DNA of 64,000 bases from Boseongicola sp. H5 (GTDB taxonomy: Bacteria; Pseudomonadota; Alphaproteobacteria; Rhodobacterales; Rhodobacteraceae): assembly GCA_020622165.1 (NCBI GenBank), contig JACNMN010000010.1, positions 1 through 64,000 on the forward strand. Reading direction: 5' to 3'. Shown here piece after piece: positions 10,988-19,619 of the stretch. Positions within the stretch are counted from its first letter, which is position 1, and each line of letters starts with the position of its first letter. The translations under genes were made by a program, and so were the position numbers. The notes under the pieces were generated by a model. It was given only the letters and a program-made list of their open reading frames with translations, did no database searches and was not told the DNA's origin.

Positions 10988-11028
10988 CGCGAAAACCCGT
11001 CATCCTCCGGCGGCCACGGGTTTTCGCG
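10988..11028 (+). promoter_or_regulatory. Perfect 13-bp hairpin in the leader of the binding-protein gene
   Basis: The arm CGCGAAAACCCGT (10988-11000) pairs perfectly with ACGGGTTTTCGCG (11016-11028) across a 15-base loop. No T-run follows on either strand, so it is not a classic intrinsic terminator. It sits about 97 bases upstream of the 11125 start and could be an mRNA-stability element, attenuator or protein-binding dyad. Confidence 0.45.
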
Positions 11029-11124
11029 GGTTGCGCCCGGATCTCAAGCTCGGCCGGAAATCAGGCCGGTTTCGCTCCGACCTCCCGGCCATTCGACCAC
11101 CAAATCAAACTCAAAGGAATTGAA

Positions 11125-12324
11125 ATGCTGAAACATATGCTCACGACAACCACCGCTCTGTCGCTGCTGGCCGGCGCTGCGCTGGCGGATGCCCATGGCG
11201 GCGACACGGTCAAGATCGGTGTTCTGATGGGCTTCACTGGCCCGGTCGAGTCGCTCACGCCCGACATGGCCGCCGCCGCCGAACTCGCCTTCGAGGAGAT
11301 CAACGCCTCGGGCCTGTTCCTCGGCGGCCGCCAGATCGAACCGATCCGCGGAGACAGCACCTGCGTCGATGCGGGCGCCGCTGCCGCGGCCGCCGAACGC
11401 CTTGTCGGCGAGGGTGTTGCCGCGATCCTTGGCGCGGCCTGTTCCGGGGCCACAAGCGCGGTCGTGACCAACGTGGCCGTTCCGAACGGGCTGGTGGCAC
11501 TGTCCCCCTCGGCGACCAGTCCCGGTCTGAGCGACATCGACGATCGCGGGCTCTTCTTTCGCACGGCCCCCTCGGATGCGCGTCAGGGCGAAGTCCTGGC
11601 GGAGCTGACAATGGCGCGCGGGATCGACGAGGTTGCCATCACCTATACCAACAATGACTACGGTCAGGGGCTCGCGGATGCGTTCTCCCGTGCTTTCGAG
11701 GCTCTTGGCGGTAGCGTGACCGTCTCCCTGGGCCACGAAGACGGCCGGGCCGACTACACCGCCGAAGTTTCCACGCTTGCCGCGTCCGGGGCGTCGGAAC
11801 TGCTCGTGATCGGATATGTGGATCAGGGCGGGCGGCAGATCATCCAGACCGCGCTCGATCTGGGGGCGTTCGAGACCTTCATCCTGCCCGACGGGATGAT
11901 CGGGGATAGCTTGCTGGCCGATCTGGGGGATCAGCTCGAAGGCTCCTTCGGCTCCGTTCCCGGCTCGGACGGGGAGGCCGCCACGGCCTTCGACGCGCTG
12001 GCCACCTCCGCGGGGATCACCGGCATCGGCCCGTTCCGTGGGGAAAGCTATGATGCCGCGGCCCTGATCGCGCTGGCGATACAGGCGGCGGGATCCGCAG
12101 ATCGGGGCGGGATCGCCCAGCAGCTCGCTCGCGTGGCCAATGCGCCGGGCACCCGGATCGGCGTCGGTGAACTGGCCGAAGGGCTGCGCATTCTCTCGCA
12201 AGGCGGGGATATCGACTATGTCGGCGTCTCCAATGTCGAATTCGACGCGGGCGGCAACGCGGCCGGCACCTATCGTGAAATCGAAATCAGGGGAGCGGCT
12301 TTCGAGACCCAACGCGTCTGGTAG
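11125..12324 (+). CDS. Periplasmic substrate-binding protein, branched-chain amino acid (LivJ/K) type
   Basis: A 399-residue type I periplasmic binding protein of the Leu/Ile/Val-binding family. A signal peptide spans about 1-21, with cleavage after ALA in GAALADAHG. The mature protein starts with the family's opening strand VKIGVLMGFTGPVE, and the hinge and ligand-pocket segment LVALSPSATSPGLSD follows. An AAAGGA ribosome-binding site precedes ATG 11125. No LivH, M, G or F genes are present, so it is an orphan with respect to its own transporter. It heads a same-strand run of GNAT, DUF5946, S66 peptidase and hydrolase genes. The ligand could be an amino acid, amide or small peptide-like compound. 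Confidence 0.85.
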   Translation: MLKHMLTTTTALSLLAGAALADAHGGDTVKIGVLMGFTGPVESLTPDMAAAAELAFEEINASGLFLGGRQIEPIRGDSTCVDAGAAAAAAERLVGEGVAAILGAACSGATSAVVTNVAVPNGLVALSPSATSPGLSDIDDRGLFFRTAPSDARQGEVLAELTMARGIDEVAITYTNNDYGQGLADAFSRAFEALGGSVTVSLGHEDGRADYTAEVSTLAASGASELLVIGYVDQGGRQIIQTALDLGAFETFILPDGMIGDSLLADLGDQLEGSFGSVPGSDGEAATAFDALATSAGITGIGPFRGESYDAAALIALAIQAAGSADRGGIAQQLARVANAPGTRIGVGELAEGLRILSQGGDIDYVGVSNVEFDAGGNAAGTYREIEIRGAAFETQRVW

Positions 12325-12337
12325 CAGCGAACCCCGA

Positions 12338-12366
12338 CGCCCCGCCGGCATGGGTCCGGCGGGGCG
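12338..12366 (+). terminator. Strong GC hairpin after the binding-protein gene
   Basis: Stem CGCCCCGCCGG (12338-12348) and CCGGCGGGGCG (12356-12366) form 11 perfect pairs with a 7-base loop. There is no T-run. It begins 13 bases after the stop and ends 18 bases before the next start, so it more likely sets differential expression within an operon (3'-end protection of the binding-protein mRNA) than full termination. Confidence 0.5.
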
Positions 12367-12384
12367 CAACCCGGAAAACAGAAA

Positions 12385-12939
12385 ATGACTTATCAAAAAC
12401 CCATTCTCGATCTTCCCGTCATCGAGCTGCGGCGCGCCACCATGATGGACCGGCGGGCGCTCGAAGAGATGAAGGAAGTGTCGATCTCGACCCTGCTGGA
12501 CCCGCTCATGACGCCGGAGCAGCGACGGGAAATGAGACGGATCACCCCATTCGACCCTGTCCTGATCGAAGACCGGACATATTACGTCGCAACCGTGAAT
12601 GGATGGATCGCGGCAAGCGGCGGTTGGTCGCGGCGCGCGGCGCTCTATGGCGCGGGCGGCTCCGCCAAGGCGCCGCTTCTCGATCCCGCCTGCGATGCCG
12701 CGGGCATTCGGGCGATGTATACGCACCCGGATTTCGCCCGGAACGGTCTGGGCTCTCTTGTGTTGTCGACGGCTCTGGCGGCCGCGCGGCTGGCGGGGTT
12801 CCGACGGGCACAGCTTCTGGCGACTGTCGCGGGGGAACGGCTTTACCGTGCCGCCGGGTGGAAACCGGAGGAGCGCGTCATGGTCGGCACGGATGGCAGG
12901 GCGATCGTGCCCGGCATTCGGATGTCGCGGGAGATCTGA
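12385..12939 (+). CDS. GNAT-family N-acetyltransferase
   Basis: A 184-residue protein with the GCN5-related acetyltransferase fold: an N-terminal IELRRATMMDRRALEEM strand-helix, then the acetyl-CoA-binding motif A segment with IRAMYTHPDFARNGLGS (R/Q-x-x-G-x-G/A type) at about 110-126, and a C-terminal ERLYRAAGWKP segment typical of motif B. It acts in the cytoplasm; the acceptor substrate is unknown. Its place between a binding protein and an S66 peptidase recalls the MccE acetyltransferase/MccF peptidase pair that inactivates microcin C-like compounds. That link is contextual inference only. Confidence 0.8.
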   Translation: MTYQKPILDLPVIELRRATMMDRRALEEMKEVSISTLLDPLMTPEQRREMRRITPFDPVLIEDRTYYVATVNGWIAASGGWSRRAALYGAGGSAKAPLLDPACDAAGIRAMYTHPDFARNGLGSLVLSTALAAARLAGFRRAQLLATVAGERLYRAAGWKPEERVMVGTDGRAIVPGIRMSREI

Positions 12940-13061
12940 TGACCCGGTTCGCAGATCCGCGGCCCGGAGGCGGCCATGAGGACGGGAACCCCATATCGCC
13001 CAATTCGGTTTCCGGGCCTCTGCCCTGGACGCGGTGCCGCTATCGAAAGAGGCATGAAAAG

Positions 13062-13544
13062 ATGACGAATATGAGCGTTTGTCCCGGCTGTCTCGGTCGT
13101 TTCGCGGATATCGAAGCTCCGGTGCATGCCTATCTCAAGGGGTCGGCCGGATGTTGGGCCCGCTTCGGTCAGGCCTTGGCGCTTCAGTATTCGGACCACC
13201 GGTACTGGCCTGCGCACCAGCTTCTGACGGATGCCTATTCGCTCCAGCACAGCCGGGGTGACGATCTGCGGGCCAGACGGTCGGCACGGATACATCTGGC
13301 AGCGCTTTATGCGCAGATCCATCTCGGGCAATCCGAGGCGCGCCTCGTTGCGCTGAGAAAAGCGCTTTCGGATTTCTCACTGGCCGACCTGCCAACCGTC
13401 TGGCCGGTGCCGAGCGTGTCCATCGCAGAGATCGACATCTCCGAACCCGCGCGCCATCTGCACTCCGTGGAGCGGTTTGCGCGTGCGGTCCTATCCGATT
13501 GGTCCGACCATCATTCCATCGCCGCGCAGCTCTGCAAGGTTTGA
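13062..13544 (+). CDS. DUF5946 family protein
   Basis: A 160-residue protein with the DUF5946 pattern: a CPGC metal-binding-like motif near the N-terminus (MSVCPGCLGRF), AGCWARFGQALALQYSD, then a Tyr/His-rich stretch (HQLLTDAYSLQHSRG). The function of the family is unknown to me. Cys and His conservation suggests a zinc site. ATG 13062 is chosen because AGAGG lies 9 bases upstream and the peptide then starts just before the conserved CPGC. It is 11 bases upstream of the S66 peptidase gene, so the two are very likely cotranscribed. Confidence 0.7.
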   Translation: MTNMSVCPGCLGRFADIEAPVHAYLKGSAGCWARFGQALALQYSDHRYWPAHQLLTDAYSLQHSRGDDLRARRSARIHLAALYAQIHLGQSEARLVALRKALSDFSLADLPTVWPVPSVSIAEIDISEPARHLHSVERFARAVLSDWSDHHSIAAQLCKV

Positions 13545-13555
13545 CGGAAACGGAA

Positions 13556-14647
13556 ATGGCGTACTGGCCCAGACCGCTGAAAAAGCCCCGAAAGCTCAAC
13601 GTGGGAGACCGCGTTGCGGTGGTCACGCCCTGCTGGGGCGGCCCGGCGTGCCTCCCGCACCGGTTCGAGGCCGGAACGCGATACCTTGCGGAGGAATTCG
13701 GGCTTGAGGTCGTCCTCATGCCCCATGCCTGCAAGCCTGTGGACTGGCTGGACCGGAACCCCGAGGCCCGCGCCGATGACGTTATGGACGCCTTCGCCGA
13801 CCGCTCGGTCTCGGCCGTGATCGCAAGTATCGGAGGCGACGATTGCATCCGGCTGCTACCATATCTGGATCTCGACCTGATCGCGGAGAACCCCAAGGTC
13901 TTGCTCGGCTACTCCGATGTCACCGTGCTCCATTTCGCCTGTCTCAAGGCCGGGGTGACAAGCATCTACGGCCCGACCGTGATGGCCGGTTTCGCCGAGA
14001 ACGGCGGCATGCACGCCTTCACCAAAGACGCGATCCGTCAGGTCCTGTTCTCCAGCGAACCGCCGGGAAAGCTGCCTCGGAACACCGAAGGCTGGACAGA
14101 TGAACGGCTCAGCTGGGCGGTGCCCGGAAACCAGTCTCGAAAACGGCGGCTGCACCCTGCGGCGCCGCCCCGGCTATGGCAGGGGTCCGGCCGGTCGCGA
14201 GGGCCTTTGATCGGAGGCTGCGCCGAGGTTCTGGAAATGATCAAGGGGACGGAGCTTTGGCCGCCTCTCGATATCTGGAGCGGCGCGATCCTCTTCTACG
14301 AAACCTCCGAAGAGGCCCCGGCCCCCTCGACTGTCGCGCGCTGGCTGCGCAATTTCGGCGCGCAGGGAATTCTCGGCGTGCTTGCGGGCGTCATCGTCGG
14401 GCGCCCCGGCGGCGGCGTCCCATCGGATCGGCAGGATGACTATGGCGCCGCCATGGCAAAGGTGCTCACCGAATATGGCGCCGAGCGGCTGCCGCTCGTC
14501 ACCGGGCTGGACTTCGGCCACACCGACCCGATGACCCTGCTGCCCTACGGTGTCGCGGCGGAAATCGACTGCGACGACGTCAGTATATCGCTCCTAGAGG
14601 CCGCGGTCGGCGACGCGGAGGGCAAACCGGCGGGAGCCTCCGGATGA
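13556..14647 (+). CDS. S66 family LD-carboxypeptidase-like serine peptidase (MccF-like)
   Basis: A 363-residue member of peptidase family S66, which includes LdcA (murein tetrapeptide LD-carboxypeptidase) and MccF (cleaves microcin C and related aminoacyl adenylates). The catalytic triad is visible: Ser120 in LLGYSDVT, Glu249 in LFYETSEE and His322 in DFGHTDP. The oxyanion segment is SIGGDD at 91-96. The length and the loop around 185-215 are closer to the MccF branch than to short LdcA. It probably acts in the cytoplasm, as no signal peptide is seen. ATG 13556 is preferred to an upstream GTG that would overlap the DUF5946 gene. Its stop overlaps the next start by 4 bases. Confidence 0.83.
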   Translation: MAYWPRPLKKPRKLNVGDRVAVVTPCWGGPACLPHRFEAGTRYLAEEFGLEVVLMPHACKPVDWLDRNPEARADDVMDAFADRSVSAVIASIGGDDCIRLLPYLDLDLIAENPKVLLGYSDVTVLHFACLKAGVTSIYGPTVMAGFAENGGMHAFTKDAIRQVLFSSEPPGKLPRNTEGWTDERLSWAVPGNQSRKRRLHPAAPPRLWQGSGRSRGPLIGGCAEVLEMIKGTELWPPLDIWSGAILFYETSEEAPAPSTVARWLRNFGAQGILGVLAGVIVGRPGGGVPSDRQDDYGAAMAKVLTEYGAERLPLVTGLDFGHTDPMTLLPYGVAAEIDCDDVSISLLEAAVGDAEGKPAGASG

Positions 14648-15447
14648 CGACGCACTTTCGACAGAGGCCGGCGGTTCTGCTCCTGCATGGTCTTGGCGGT
14701 ACGGGCAAGACGCTCTGGCCGATTGCGGATGCTCTCAGGACCCGGGGTTTTCGTTCCGTGGCACCGACATTTGCGGAAGCGCAGCGACGGCACCCCCTGT
14801 CGAGGGTGGCGCTGGCACAGGTCGGTCTCGGCCACATTCTGGCAGAGGCGCGCAGCTGTGCGGACGGGCTTGCGACGGCCTTCGACGGTGTTTGGCCGAT
14901 CATCTGCGGGCATTCGAACGGGGCGCTCCTTGCGCTGGCATTGGCCGACGAAGGATGCGCATCGCGCCTCGTTCTCATGGCGCCGGTTCCGCCGCCCTCC
15001 ATCGGCTCCGGCGTGCCGCTTTGGGTGCAGAAAGCCTTCTTCACATTGTCTTTCGGGCTTGGCTGGCAGACTGGTGCGATCAGGATCGACAGCGGGAGAA
15101 GGCTGGACCCCGATCCGCCCTCCCCGGAGGCTGCGCACACACTTCTGCCGGACAGCGGGCGTGTTCTTGCCGAGGCTTTGGGTCTGCGACCCGGCGGCTG
15201 GCTGGATCCCGTCCGGCCATTGGAGTGCGATTGCACCATCATCACCGGAGAGAATGACCGCATCGTTCCCGCCGGGACGGCAGCCGCAATTGCCGCGCGT
15301 TTCGCCGCCGATCTTCATGTCATCCGGGGGGCCGGGCACTGGTTTCCGGCGGAGGCACGCCATGCCAACCGGCTCGCGGATCTCATCCTGGCACCGGCTG
15401 CGGACCGGCCCTCCGTCGAACCCGCCGATGCGGGGCGCGTTCGATGA
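14644..15447 (+). CDS. Alpha/beta-fold hydrolase
   Basis: A 267-residue single-domain alpha/beta hydrolase. The oxyanion HGLGG motif is at 15-19. The nucleophile elbow CGHSNG carries Ser91. The late acid is in ITGENDRIVP and the catalytic His in GAGHWFP. There is no signal peptide or lid domain that would define a substrate class. It overlaps the S66 peptidase stop by 4 bases (ATGA), so it is translationally coupled and probably acts in the same pathway. Esterase, peptidase or acyl-hydrolase activity are all possible. Confidence 0.82.
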   Translation: MTTHFRQRPAVLLLHGLGGTGKTLWPIADALRTRGFRSVAPTFAEAQRRHPLSRVALAQVGLGHILAEARSCADGLATAFDGVWPIICGHSNGALLALALADEGCASRLVLMAPVPPPSIGSGVPLWVQKAFFTLSFGLGWQTGAIRIDSGRRLDPDPPSPEAAHTLLPDSGRVLAEALGLRPGGWLDPVRPLECDCTIITGENDRIVPAGTAAAIAARFAADLHVIRGAGHWFPAEARHANRLADLILAPAADRPSVEPADAGRVR

Positions 15448-15705
15448 GACCGATGCGATCTTCCGGGCTTCAGCCCCAAAAGTAGACCGCATCGAAGACC
15501 GATCCAGCAACCGGGCTGCCGCAGAAACCGGCGAGCCGACCGCGGCCTGCCGTCGGGCCGAGCCTTCCCAGATCTGAGATCCAGCGGAGCTATCCCGCCC
15601 GCCGTCCTGCCGATGCCATCGGCACTTCCGGGACGGGATTTTGCGCCGGACCCTGCGTCCGTGGCGCGTTCCTGCATACTTTCGGGACGACCTGCGTGGA
15701 AAAAG

Positions 15706-15781
15706 TGGTGCCGCTGAAGGGACTCGAACCCCCGACCCCATCATTACGAATGACGTGCTCTACCAGCTGAGCTACAGCGGC
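15706..15781 (-). tRNA. tRNA-Thr (anticodon CGT)
   Basis: On the minus strand a full cloverleaf can be drawn: acceptor GCCGCTG with CAGCGGC, D-arm GCTC/GAGC, anticodon stem CGTCA/TGATG around the loop TTCGTAA (anticodon CGT, codon ACG), and a T-arm with the TTCGAGT loop. Discriminator A and an encoded CCA end the molecule at 15706-15709. CTTTTTCC follows directly as a likely termination signal. Total length is 76 bases including CCA. Confidence 0.95.
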
Positions 15782-15823
15782 GCCCGGCGCGCTCTTAGCA
15801 AGCTTGCCAAGCGATGGATAGCC

Positions 15824-17335
15824 CTAATTTCGGGCCGTCGTCTCCACATCGCCGACTTCCTCGGGCGGCGTGGTTTCGCCGGCATCGCCGGTCGCGATGA
15901 CATCGGGATCATCGACAAGATCTGCGTCCGGCACCTCGGCTTCGTGGCTATGGTCGTCCAATGCCCCGACGATGAGAGGCAGCATCTGCGTCGGGCCGGT
16001 CAGGGCCGCGTCGCTTTGCGGTGCGGCCTCCCAGCTCAGCGTGTCGAAGCTGTCGCAATGCGCGCAGACGGGCTGCCAGTCGGCATGGATATGCCCGCAG
16101 GCGGAACAGAGCCATTGCGGCCCGCGGGATGCGGTCACCGCTTTTGCCAGCCAGGCCCGGACCAGTTGATCCTCCCCCCCCTCCCCCCGTTCGATCGCGG
16201 CCATGATGGTGAGTGACCGGGCGCTCGGGCTTGTCTCGGCCAGATCACCCAAGGCGGCGCGGGCCCCGTGGAAATCCTCGGCGGCGATGTGCAATTCCGC
16301 CTTCAGAAGCCGGGTTTCCTCGTCATTCACATGGCGGCTGGTCAGCACGGAAAACCGGCGCATCCGTTCGGAGGGGTTCTCGTTCGGCTCGATCGCGGCG
16401 AAGGCGGCGGCCAGATCTGGGTGCGGCTTGGCATCCCACGCCTTGCGGATGATCTTTGTGGCCACTTTGGGCTTGCCCTCGTCGATCGCCATCCGCGCGG
16501 CCATCACGGCGGCGGGCACCAGATCGGGGGACATCTTGTTGGCCTCGGCCGCGTCGCGCCGCGCGATTTCCACCTTGCCCTCGGCCAGCGCCTCGCGCGC
16601 ATGGGCCAGCGCCAGAACCGCATCGCGGCGCTTGTGTACGTCCCGCGGGAGATTGCCGGCCTTCAGCTTCGCCGACAGGGTTGCGCGTGCCCCGCGCCAG
16701 TCCTCGTGCTGGGCCTGCAACCGCAACAGCGTGTCCTGCACCTCTTCATGCTGCGGTCTCAATGCAAGGGCCTTTTCGGCGAGTTTCAGCGCCGTTTCCG
16801 TGTCGCCCGCATCGAGTTTCTGCTTCATCAGCCCGCGCACACCCACGAACCGGGTCCGGCTGTCCCTGACCAGCTCCTTCAGCGTGTTCGTCGCAAGCAC
16901 CCGATCGCCGACCATCTCGGCGCCCTGCGCGATCAGCAGATTTGTGATCTCAGGCCGGTGCAGATAGCCCTCGGCGCGCTGCGCCTTGCGGATCGCAAGC
17001 CGGCCTTCTCCGGCGGCCAGCGCCAGCATGCCATCGGCCAGCGCCTGAAAGCCCTTCTGCTCGCTGCGCCTGTTGAAATAACGCGAAATCGCCGTCTCGT
17101 CGCCGTTCAGGAACCGCAGCGTCGCCACCAGCAATCCGGCCAGCCGGAAAACCAGCCAGATAGCCAGCAGCAGAACCAGCGCTACAACAACCGACGCCAG
17201 CGGCGTCAACGCGAATTCACGCCCCGCGAAGGTGATCAGCACCACGTCGCCGGATTCCAGCAGATAGATCGCGCCCAGAGCCACGGCGGCGACAATGCCG
17301 ACGAAGAGCACGATTTTGAGCAGGGACCATAACAT
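15824..17335 (-). CDS. hemY: HemY-like inner-membrane TPR protein
   Basis: A 503-residue protein of the HemY N-terminal family, not the oxygen-dependent protoporphyrinogen oxidase also called HemY. Two N-terminal membrane segments (about 1-25 and 42-66) are followed by a TPR-rich cytoplasmic domain. Near the C-terminus lies a rubredoxin-like zinc site with Cys410, Cys413, Cys424 and Cys427 (LCSACGH and PVCAHCDS), as in LapB-like proteins, then an acidic disordered tail. It follows the Mic60/mitofilin homologue by 11 bases and hemD upstream. Alphaproteobacteria conserve this order. Its role in tetrapyrrole metabolism or envelope structure is not settled. Confidence 0.87.
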   Translation of the reverse strand: MLWSLLKIVLFVGIVAAVALGAIYLLESGDVVLITFAGREFALTPLASVVVALVLLLAIWLVFRLAGLLVATLRFLNGDETAISRYFNRRSEQKGFQALADGMLALAAGEGRLAIRKAQRAEGYLHRPEITNLLIAQGAEMVGDRVLATNTLKELVRDSRTRFVGVRGLMKQKLDAGDTETALKLAEKALALRPQHEEVQDTLLRLQAQHEDWRGARATLSAKLKAGNLPRDVHKRRDAVLALAHAREALAEGKVEIARRDAAEANKMSPDLVPAAVMAARMAIDEGKPKVATKIIRKAWDAKPHPDLAAAFAAIEPNENPSERMRRFSVLTSRHVNDEETRLLKAELHIAAEDFHGARAALGDLAETSPSARSLTIMAAIERGEGGEDQLVRAWLAKAVTASRGPQWLCSACGHIHADWQPVCAHCDSFDTLSWEAAPQSDAALTGPTQMLPLIVGALDDHSHEAEVPDADLVDDPDVIATGDAGETTPPEEVGDVETTARN

Positions 17336-17346
17336 CGCGCCGCCCC

Positions 17347-18753
17347 CTAATTCGCGTCATCAAGCGCAACGGCGAACCCGTCGAGCGCGTCGGTCGCATC
17401 CAGCCGGGTTTGCGCGTCGCTGATCCAGATCGCCATCTGATCGCGGGCCGCTTCCGGCAATTCGCCGATTTCCCTCAAGGCCGTTGCCAGATCGCCCGAG
17501 GCAACCGCGGCCTCGGCTCTGGACAGCCGTGCATCCGGGTCGTCGCCCTCGCGCGGTTCCAGAGATCGCCCGCCGACCTGGCCGCGCAGAAACGCGCCGA
17601 CCCTGTCCGCGGTGGAGTCGCCCGCGGTCTCGCGCAGGGCCACCGGCAGCGCGGCCCGCGCCACGGCGGGGAAGCTTGCCTGCAACTCCTCCAGCGTCGG
17701 CACGCCGGTTTCCGCAATCACGGCCAGCCGGTCCGGCACATCGAGATCGGCATTGGCCGCCACATCGGCCAGCGCGTCCGAAAACGGGTTGCCGGCCGCC
17801 ACCGCGATCCGCAGCTGGCTGAGGGCCGCCTGCGCCGTGGCCGTCCCGACGCGCCGCTCGGCACGTTCCTCGGCGGCGGCGATCCTCGCCTCCGCCTCTG
17901 CGGCCGCGTTTGCGACCTGTTCGGCCATCGCCAGATTGGTGGCCTGCTGTTCGGCAAGGCTGGCCTGCAGATCGGCCATCGCCGCCGCCATCGCGGCATC
18001 GTCGATCGTGCCCTCTCCGGTCAGCACCGGGCGCGCCTCCAGCGCCGCGATCCGGTCGGTCAGATCCCGGATCGTCGCGGTCGCATCCGCCAGGGCCGTT
18101 TCCAGCGGGGAAAGGTCGATCTCCTGAGGCGCGACAGGTTCGGGCAGGGTGGCCAGCCGGCTTTCGATGCCGCCGGCCCGATCGGCCAATGCCGCCAGAT
18201 CTTCGGATTGCGCCTCCAGCGCCGCGCCCAGTTCCGCGATGGCCGGGTCTTCACCCGGCTGCTGCGTCGGCAGAACGCCGAGATAGGCGGCCCCATAGCC
18301 CAGGGCGGCGGCAAGAACACCGCCCAGAAGAAGCGGAACGAAGCCGGGCCCCCGCTGCTCGACGATCGTCTGCGGCGGTGTCGCATTGCTCATCAGCGTG
18401 GCCATGGGTGTGGGCTCGGGCGCGGGGTTGGGCCTGCGCTCGTCCGGTTTCGCTTCCGGCTCGGGGGCATCCCCGTCGGCGGTTGCGTCTGTCTTGCTGT
18501 CACCGGATTGCGGGGCGTCGCCCGTATCGGGGCTTTGCCTGTCAAGGATCAGCGGCGACGTATCGCTATCCCCCGCGACCGTATCCTCGCCCGCGGGGCC
18601 TGTCGTTTCGGGGTCCGTCGTTTCGGGGCCGATCTCTTCGGGGGCGGTCTTGTCCTGTCCCGTGGTCTCGTCCCGGGTGGCGGCGATATCCTGCTGCGTG
18701 TCTTCCCCGGCTACAGTGTCGCCCGATCGCTTTGAGGTCTTTCTTGCCACCAC
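17347..18753 (-). CDS. Alphaproteobacterial mitofilin (Mic60) homologue
   Basis: A 468-residue inner-membrane protein. A long Thr/Glu/Asp-rich low-complexity N-terminus (1-130) is followed by one membrane segment at about 138-160 (PLLLGGVLAAALGYGAAYLG), a coiled-coil region at about 175-310 (EERAERRVGTATAQAALS), and a C-terminal mitofilin-type domain. Published work identifies the protein encoded between hemD and hemY in alphaproteobacteria as the ancestor of mitochondrial Mic60, which shapes cristae and bends membranes. Sequence and position both fit here. It probably acts in organising inner-membrane invaginations or outer-membrane contacts. Confidence 0.82.
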   Translation of the reverse strand: MVARKTSKRSGDTVAGEDTQQDIAATRDETTGQDKTAPEEIGPETTDPETTGPAGEDTVAGDSDTSPLILDRQSPDTGDAPQSGDSKTDATADGDAPEPEAKPDERRPNPAPEPTPMATLMSNATPPQTIVEQRGPGFVPLLLGGVLAAALGYGAAYLGVLPTQQPGEDPAIAELGAALEAQSEDLAALADRAGGIESRLATLPEPVAPQEIDLSPLETALADATATIRDLTDRIAALEARPVLTGEGTIDDAAMAAAMADLQASLAEQQATNLAMAEQVANAAAEAEARIAAAEERAERRVGTATAQAALSQLRIAVAAGNPFSDALADVAANADLDVPDRLAVIAETGVPTLEELQASFPAVARAALPVALRETAGDSTADRVGAFLRGQVGGRSLEPREGDDPDARLSRAEAAVASGDLATALREIGELPEAARDQMAIWISDAQTRLDATDALDGFAVALDDAN

Positions 18754-18869
18754 GCCATCCCTTCAACTGTACTTCATGGGCCGCCCGGCCGGAGCTATCG
18801 CGCCCGAACAGCGCCTGACCGGGCACCCGAGTCAGCTTAGACCAGCGTTGCATGCCCCTCAAGGCGCGG

Positions 18870-19574
18870 CTAGAGGGAAATATGCCTCGTAATTGCCGCA
18901 GTTAGCGCATCTGCGCTCGGGGCATCGGCCAGCACTGCCGATGCCTGCAAATCGGGCGGCAAGGCCGCGCGCACAGCTTCACTCAGACAGGGCAGTGTCA
19001 GCGCCGCGGGCCGCGCCGCGCCAAGCGCCTCGGCGAAGATCGCCGCGCTGCGGGGCGAAAACAGGGGTGCGATCACCGCGCGGCTGCCTCCCGCGACACC
19101 CAGAAACGCGTCATCCGGCGGGCATCTCACCTGATCGTAGATGGCCAGCCCGGCGGCATCCAGGCCGGCTGCGCGCAATCTGTCGACCACGTCGCCCCGC
19201 ACGTGGCGCCCGTGAAGATGCAGGAGCCGTCCACTGGGCCGTTCCTCCAGAACCATCGCCACCAGATCGTCCGCCGCGCCCTTCGCGGATCTGGCCGCAA
19301 GGCCCAGCGCGCGCGCCACCTCGGCGGTGCGGTCCCCGACGCAGAAGGCGGGGATATCGCGCCGCGGCGATATCTCCGCAAACACACGCACGCCGTTTTC
19401 CGAAGTGAAAATCACCGCACCAAGCCCGGCGTCATCCATAGCCACATCCAGCGGCGCGATCTTCTGAAGCGGCGCGATCACCGTGTCCAGCCTGCCCGCG
19501 AAACGGGCCGCAAACCGCCGCGATTGCGGGGCGGGGCGGGTCAGGAGCAGAACGGGGTCGGCATTGTCAGGCAT
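18870..19574 (-). CDS. hemD: Uroporphyrinogen-III synthase
   Basis: A 234-residue cytosolic enzyme that closes and inverts ring D of hydroxymethylbilane to give uroporphyrinogen III, the branch point to heme, siroheme and cobalamin. The family is divergent, but the opening [17 protein letters not shown], the central [12 protein letters not shown] (matching the FTSxNGV signature), and [12 protein letters not shown] are diagnostic. ATG 19574 ([14 protein letters not shown]) gives the usual N-terminus; the frame is open further upstream, into the hemD-tsaD intergenic region. HemC is not in the window. Mic60 and HemY follow downstream, and tsaD is divergent with a 45-base gap. Confidence 0.85.
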   Translation of the reverse strand: MPDNADPVLLLTRPAPQSRRFAARFAGRLDTVIAPLQKIAPLDVAMDDAGLGAVIFTSENGVRVFAEISPRRDIPAFCVGDRTAEVARALGLAARSAKGAADDLVAMVLEERPSGRLLHLHGRHVRGDVVDRLRAAGLDAAGLAIYDQVRCPPDDAFLGVAGGSRAVIAPLFSPRSAAIFAEALGAARPAALTLPCLSEAVRAALPPDLQASAVLADAPSADALTAAITRHISL

Positions 19575-19619
19575 AGGCCCGAGTGTTACCTGCGATCCCA
19601 CGCCCTAGCAACGAAGCCG

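Larger units (their letters stand above)
10693..11124. other. 432-base intergenic region between divergent regulator and binding-protein genes
   Basis: No conserved long gene is visible. The left part (10720-10790) is A-rich and likely holds promoters for one or both divergent genes, though I see no convincing -35/-10 pair. The middle has a 24-codon ORF with a plausible ribosome-binding site, and the right part a perfect 13-bp hairpin; both are listed separately. An AAAGGA ribosome-binding site directly precedes the 11125 start. Confidence 0.5.

Noticed and set aside
12603..13061. Upstream extension of the DUF5946 frame inside the GNAT gene
   Set aside because: The extension is an out-of-frame shadow of the GNAT gene. 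ATG 13062 with AGAGG upstream yields the conserved N-terminus.
15448..15705. Possible gene between the alpha/beta hydrolase and the tRNA
   Set aside because: Frames here are continuations of shadow ORFs with no ribosome-binding site or family-like motifs, so I leave the 258 bases unassigned.
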